NCBI RefSeq assembly: GCF_003033925.1
Contig: NZ_CP028365.1
Location: forward strand, 2,232,001 to 2,296,000
Direction of reading: 5' to 3'
Origin: Tannerella serpentiformis
GTDB taxonomy: Bacteria > Bacteroidota > Bacteroidia > Bacteroidales > Tannerellaceae
Length of the DNA: 64,000 nt
In this document: piece by piece, positions 60,440 to 64,000 of the stretch
Layout of the letters: every line of letters begins with the position of its first letter
How positions within the stretch are numbered: position 1 is the stretch's first letter
The notes under the pieces: generated by a model
The model's database searches: none
The model's input: the letters and a program-made list of their open reading frames with translations, nothing else
Told to the model about the DNA's origin: nothing
Program-made: the position numbers and the translations under genes

Positions 60440-62908
60440 TTATCTCAGTTGTGCCCCCAGCTTCGATTCCAAGTTGCGACGAAGCTTAGCCATGAGGTCG
60501 TCTATACGGCGGTCGGTGAGGGTGCGTTCAGCGTCTTGCAGGTAGAAGCTCACGGCGTACGACTTCTTGCCGGCCGGTAGATTCTTGCCCTCATAGACAT
60601 CGAACAGAACGACGCGGCGGAGCAGTTTGCGATCCGTCTCGGCAGCTGTTTGTTCGATCTCGGCGAACGTCACAGCGGTGTCGACGAGCAGCGCCAAATC
60701 ACGCCGCACTTCGGGGAATTTCGGGATCTCACTGAAGACGGTTGTCGCCCGACGTGTCTCTTTCATCAGTGCCGTCCACGATAGTTCGGCAAAGCTGACT
60801 TCCGTGTCGATGTCTGCCTGTCGAGCAATGCGTCGGTCGACGATGCCGAAAGTGGCCAGTGTGCGTCCCGCGGCCGTCTCGATGGTCATGCCGGAGGAGT
60901 AAATCTCGTCGGTGAATGTGCGTCGCACGGTTTTCTTCTCATCTACGCCGAGGCGCCGGAGGATGTTCTCCACATAAGCCTTCAGCTCGTAAACAGAGGT
61001 CTGTTCGTCGGCGTGCAGCCAACTGTTTTCCGTGCGTGTGCCACTCAGCCAAAGGCCCAGTCGATGCTCCTCTTCGAAGCCTTTAAGCGGTGTGTCAGCC
61101 TCCGCAGACGGTCCCTCAGCGCGGCGCATGTAGCAATTGCCGAACTCGAAGAAGCGGAGGTTGCGCTGCTTATGGTTGATGTTGTGCGCGATGGTCTGCA
61201 AGCCGCCGAAGAGGAGCGTTTGGCGCATTACGTTCAGGTCGGCACTCAGCGGATTCATGAGCGTCACGCAGGCGTCGGCAGGCATCGTTGCGAGGCCTTC
61301 GTAGTTGGCTCGGCGCGTGAGCGAATTGTTCATGATCTCGTGGAAGCCTGCGCCGCAGAGCTGCTCGGAGATGAGCGACTCTAAGCGTTGGCTGCGGTCC
61401 GTCGGCGTGCGATAGCTCAGCGTGGACTGCACGCGGTCGTCGAAGGCCACGTTGTTGTATCCATAAATGCGAAGGATGTCTTCGATTACGTCCACGTCAC
61501 GGCGGACGTCGATGCGGTAGACGGGCACACGCAGCGAGAGGCCCTCGGGTGTCTCATGAGCAATCTCTATTTCTAACGAGCGGAGGATGCTCTTCACTGT
61601 CTCGGGTGGGATGGTCTGCCCGATTGTCTCATCAATCTTGCGGTAGGTGATGTCAACGGCGTACGGCTCGACTTTGTTCGGATAGACATCTTGAATCTCA
61701 CCCGTGATGCGTCCGCCAGCCACCTCACGGATGAGTAATGCGGCGCGTTTGAGCACCTCAATCGTGCCGTTCGGATCCAGGCCGCGCTCGAAGCGGAAGG
61801 AGGCATCTGTGCTCAGTCCGAAGCGCCGTGCCGTGCGACGGATCCATGTGGGATTGAAGCAAGCCGACTCGAGGAAGATATCCGTCGTGGACGCTGTCAC
61901 GCCCGAATCGAGTCCGCCAAATACGCCGCCGATACACATCGGTTTCTCGGCGTCGCAGATCATCAGATCATCGGCTGTGAGTGTGCGTTCTATGCCGTCG
62001 AGCGTCGTGAACGGCGTGCCCGTGGGCATGGTGCGAACCTGAATCCGGCCGCCGGCGATCTTCGCCGCGTCAAAGGCGTGCAACGGCTGACCAAGCTCGT
62101 GCAGGACGTAATTCGTCACGTCCACCACATTGTTGATCGGTCTGAGGCCAATGGCCGTCAATCGACGGCGCAGCCACTCGGGACTCTCGCGGACGGTCAC
62201 GCCGCGGATCGTCAGGCCGGAGTAACGTGGGCAGCCCTCGGAGTCGACGGACTCGATGACGATGGCCGGCGACGGGTCGTCCATGCCGAAGCCCTCGGTG
62301 GATGGGCGTTGGAGCGCAACGGGTGTGCCCCGTTGCTGGAGGTAGGCGGCTAAGTCGCGGGCCACGCCGTAGTGCGACGTTGCATCGACGCGGTTCGGCG
62401 TGATGTCGACCTCCAGCACGTGGTCCGTCTCGACCTTATAGTATTCCGCCGCGGGCAGGCCCACGGGCGTGTCAGCGGGCAGGACAATGATGCCGTCGTG
62501 GCTCACACCGACGCCGATCTCATCTTCGGCGCAGATCATGCCGAACGACTCCTCACCGCGTATCTTGCTTTTCTTGATTACAAACTCCTTGTCGCCGTCA
62601 TAGAGCTTTGCGCCGATCACGGCCACGACGACCATTTGTCCGGCCGCCACATTGGGCGCGCCACAGACGATCTTCAGCGGCTCGTCGCTGCCCACATCGA
62701 CCGTAGTCAGGTGCAGATGGTCCGAATTGGGGTGCGCCGTGCAGGTCAGCACGCGACCCGTCACGAGTCCAGCTAATCCACCACGGACGGACTGCACCGT
62801 CTCTACGCTGCCCGTTTCGAGTCCGATGGACGTCAGCGCCGCCGCCACCTCGTCAGGCGTCAGGTCGAACGGCAGATAATCTCTTAGCCAGTTGTACGAT
62901 ATATTCAT
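60440..62908 (-). CDS. pheT: Phenylalanine--tRNA ligase beta subunit
   Basis: The 822-residue beta subunit of the alpha2-beta2 enzyme has domains in the usual order: N-terminal MNISYNWLRDYLPFDLTPDE, the EMAP/tRNA-binding OB domain (RVLTCTAHPNSDHLHLTTVDVG), the B3/B4 editing domain (GDKEFVIKKSKIRGEESFGM; DVTNYVLHELGQPLHAFDAAK), the B5 domain, the catalytic-like domain and the C-terminal anticodon-binding FDX-ACB domain (PKFPEVRRDLALLVD). The partner pheS is not in the window. Length is normal. Confidence 0.97.
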   Translation of the reverse strand: MNISYNWLRDYLPFDLTPDEVAAALTSIGLETGSVETVQSVRGGLAGLVTGRVLTCTAHPNSDHLHLTTVDVGSDEPLKIVCGAPNVAAGQMVVVAVIGAKLYDGDKEFVIKKSKIRGEESFGMICAEDEIGVGVSHDGIIVLPADTPVGLPAAEYYKVETDHVLEVDITPNRVDATSHYGVARDLAAYLQQRGTPVALQRPSTEGFGMDDPSPAIVIESVDSEGCPRYSGLTIRGVTVRESPEWLRRRLTAIGLRPINNVVDVTNYVLHELGQPLHAFDAAKIAGGRIQVRTMPTGTPFTTLDGIERTLTADDLMICDAEKPMCIGGVFGGLDSGVTASTTDIFLESACFNPTWIRRTARRFGLSTDASFRFERGLDPNGTIEVLKRAALLIREVAGGRITGEIQDVYPNKVEPYAVDITYRKIDETIGQTIPPETVKSILRSLEIEIAHETPEGLSLRVPVYRIDVRRDVDVIEDILRIYGYNNVAFDDRVQSTLSYRTPTDRSQRLESLISEQLCGAGFHEIMNNSLTRRANYEGLATMPADACVTLMNPLSADLNVMRQTLLFGGLQTIAHNINHKQRNLRFFEFGNCYMRRAEGPSAEADTPLKGFEEEHRLGLWLSGTRTENSWLHADEQTSVYELKAYVENILRRLGVDEKKTVRRTFTDEIYSSGMTIETAAGRTLATFGIVDRRIARQADIDTEVSFAELSWTALMKETRRATTVFSEIPKFPEVRRDLALLVDTAVTFAEIEQTAAETDRKLLRRVVLFDVYEGKNLPAGKKSYAVSFYLQDAERTLTDRRIDDLMAKLRRNLESKLGAQLR

Positions 62909-63035
62909 TGCTTATAAATAAGTAGGTAGTAAAAATGCAGCCTCTGGGGGAGTGCCCGGCCTCCGTATCACTATATATAATAGGTATAGGGGTAACCGAC
63001 TATATAGCTAATCCCCCCCTTTGAAAATAGGCGCG

Positions 63036-63043
63036 CAAATGTA
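63036..63043 (-). promoter_or_regulatory. Possible promoter -7 box of pheT (TACATTTG, minus strand)
   Basis: On the minus strand TACATTTG matches TAnnTTTG. It lies 128 bp upstream of the pheT start, implying a leader of about 120 bases; no leader peptide or riboswitch is obvious in it. Confidence 0.4.
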
Positions 63044-63097
63044 AACTAAAATGGACGGTGGCTCTTGTGAAGTAGCCGCCGCAGGCAGGGCAACTGC

Positions 63098-63352
63098 GTC
63101 AAAACCTTGTATCCCTACGGAGATTAAAACCACACGTGATTCCGATCTCCGTAGGGGTACAGAGATTAGAACCACACGTGGTTCTGCTTTCCGTAGGGGT
63201 ACATACATTAGAACCACACGTGGTTTTGATCTCCGTAGGGGTACAGACATTAAAACCACGCGTGGTTTTGCTTTCCGTAGGGGTACAGAGATTAGAACCA
63301 CGCGTGGTTTTGATCTCCGTAGAGGTACAGACATTAAAACCACGCGCTGGGA
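63098..63352. repeat. 42-bp tandem array with palindrome CCACGCGTGG (locus 2)
   Basis: CCACACGTGG or CCACGCGTGG-like cores begin at 63130, 63172, 63214, 63256, 63298 and 63340, with an exact 42-bp step. The unit is that of 12,239-12,501 in the same orientation. Spacers alternate between a CTTTCC...CAGACATT form and an ATCTC...GAGAT form, the latter being a second dyad around CGTAGGGGTACA. It lies between pheT and the ferredoxin operon. Confidence 0.95.
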
Positions 63353-63506
63353 GTGGCTCCCTATTCCTTGATATCGGAGATACGCAAGAGGGATCGGCGC
63401 ACGGATCCACCTTCGGATGGCCTTCGTTAGAGGTTTTCACTCTGTTCCGTCTGCTCCTATATAGATGTAAGCAAAGGCCTGCGTGGTAAAGAAAATTTGA
63501 AAGTTA

Positions 63507-63537
63507 TTTGCTGCTGTGATAAGCTTTTCTATTTTTG
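63507..63537 (+). promoter_or_regulatory. Full Bacteroidetes promoter (TTTG - 19 bp - TATTTTTG)
   Basis: TTTG at 63507-63510 and TATTTTTG at 63530-63537 are 19 bp apart, the best match in the window to the consensus TTTG / N19-20 / TAnnTTTG. Transcription would start about 63544 and the ferredoxin gene begins at 63565. Confidence 0.75.
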
Positions 63538-63564
63538 CGACGGATACCTAAAAAACAATAGCTT

Positions 63565-63795
63565 ATGGCAAGAGTAAAAGGAATGGTAGTCGTAAACACC
63601 GAAAGGTGTAAAGGCTGCGACTTATGTGTAGTAGCGTGTCCCAGTGACGTCTTGGAGTTGCATCCGCGAGAGGTCAACAACAAGGGATACCATTATGTGT
63701 ACATGAAGACGCCTAAGGCGTGCACTGGCTGCTGTAGCTGCGGCTGGGTGTGCCCAGACGCCTGTCTGACGATTTACAGGGCTAAAGTAGGATGA
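63565..63795 (+). CDS. 4Fe-4S ferredoxin subunit of a 2-oxoacid:ferredoxin oxidoreductase
   Basis: The 76-residue protein has two 4Fe-4S motifs, CKGCDLCVVACP (with following Cys-Pro) and CTGCCSCGWVCPD. It is the small delta-like subunit that precedes KorA/VorB-type genes, and it passes electrons from oxidation of 2-oxoglutarate or branched 2-oxoacids to ferredoxin. The start ATG opens MARVKGMVVVNTERCKGC. The alpha-subunit gene begins 8 bp after its stop, so the two are one operon. Confidence 0.93.
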   Translation: MARVKGMVVVNTERCKGCDLCVVACPSDVLELHPREVNNKGYHYVYMKTPKACTGCCSCGWVCPDACLTIYRAKVG

Positions 63796-63802
63796 ACGAG
63801 CC

Positions 63803-64000
63803 ATGGAAGATGTCAGATTAATGAAGGGAAACGAAGCGATCGCACATGCTGCGATACGCTCCGGTGCGGACGGCTATTTCGGTTATCCGATCACGCCACA
63901 GTCCGAGGTAATGGAGACATTGATGGCTGAGAAGCCTTGGGAAACGACCGGTATGGTTGTCCTGCAGGCTGAGAGCGAGGTCTCCTCGATCAACATGGTG
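63803..64000 (+). CDS. 2-oxoacid:ferredoxin oxidoreductase alpha subunit (5' part)
   Basis: The first 66 codons are present before the window edge: MEDVRLMKGNEAIAHAAIRS, then GADGYFGYPITPQSEVMETL and VVLQAESEVSSINMV. GYPITPxSE and the QxESEVxSINM block are the hallmarks of the pyrimidine-binding alpha domain of KorA/VorB/PorA proteins. Whether the enzyme prefers 2-oxoglutarate or 2-oxoisovalerate cannot be told from this fragment. It is cut by the window end, not truncated in nature. Confidence 0.93.
   Translation, partial: MEDVRLMKGNEAIAHAAIRSGADGYFGYPITPQSEVMETLMAEKPWETTGMVVLQAESEVSSINMV

Overview
This window looks like chromosome from a high-GC member of the Bacteroidales. The evidence is a PorU-type sortase of the type IX secretion system, DUF4835/DUF4295/DUF6261/DUF3127/DUF6769 proteins, a Porin_10-like outer-membrane protein, promoters with the Bacteroidetes -7 box TAnnTTTG, and Bacteroides-type mobilisation genes and integrases. 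A Tannerella/Porphyromonas-like oral or gut species is plausible, but the genus cannot be fixed from sequence alone. Most genes are housekeeping genes. There are four tRNA genes and no rRNA.

Layout. 0-2.1 kb: an LRR lipoprotein and a DUF6261 protein. 2.2-4.4 kb: an array of palindromes, then an AT-richer two-gene module (ATPase plus a possible PD-(D/E)XK-like protein). 4.4-18.6 kb: TlpA-like thioredoxin, panB, proS, DUF3127 protein, lipoproteins, trpS, a monooxygenase, a porin-like protein, a solute-binding protein and a phosphoesterase. 17.9-40.7 kb: an inferred ancestral minus-strand cluster dnaN - exonuclease - coaBC - DUF4835 - recN - rlmB, split between DUF4835 and recN by a mobilisable island of about 15.4 kb (20.6-36.0 kb). 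The island carries mobA/mobC, a DUF3408 protein, a toprim primase, a frameshifted excisionase-like gene, a divalent-metal efflux locus (DUF6769, CzcA fused to an outer-membrane factor, CzcB, a ZntA-like ATPase) and two tyrosine recombinases. 40.8-44.9 kb: ribosomal proteins L33 and L28, three tRNAs, a deacylase, a purine phosphorylase, a VOC protein and a second DUF6261 protein. 45.4-50.7 kb: ugd, an NlpE-like lipoprotein and porU. 51.3-56.9 kb: a tightly packed operon PASTA - rluD-like - ddl - acyltransferase - rex - FAH, preceded by rpmH. 58-64 kb: a PAP2 phosphatase with a barrel-like C-terminus, tRNA-Leu, yebC, pheT, and the start of a 2-oxoacid:ferredoxin oxidoreductase operon that runs off the right edge.

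The most unusual feature is a set of intergenic tandem arrays spread over the whole window. At least nine arrays have a period of 40, 41 or 42 bp, close to four turns of B-DNA, with a dyad in every unit. The dyad sequence differs from array to array, apart from one unit that occurs at two loci 51 kb apart. A further array has a 22-bp period, about two turns, and appears to have been split by the island. Spacing is kept even in an array whose sequence has decayed. One array lies inside the acquired island, and the two DUF6261 genes each have an array just upstream. I propose these arrays, with the ATPase/nuclease-like pair as the second candidate, as the parts of this window most likely to be undescribed.
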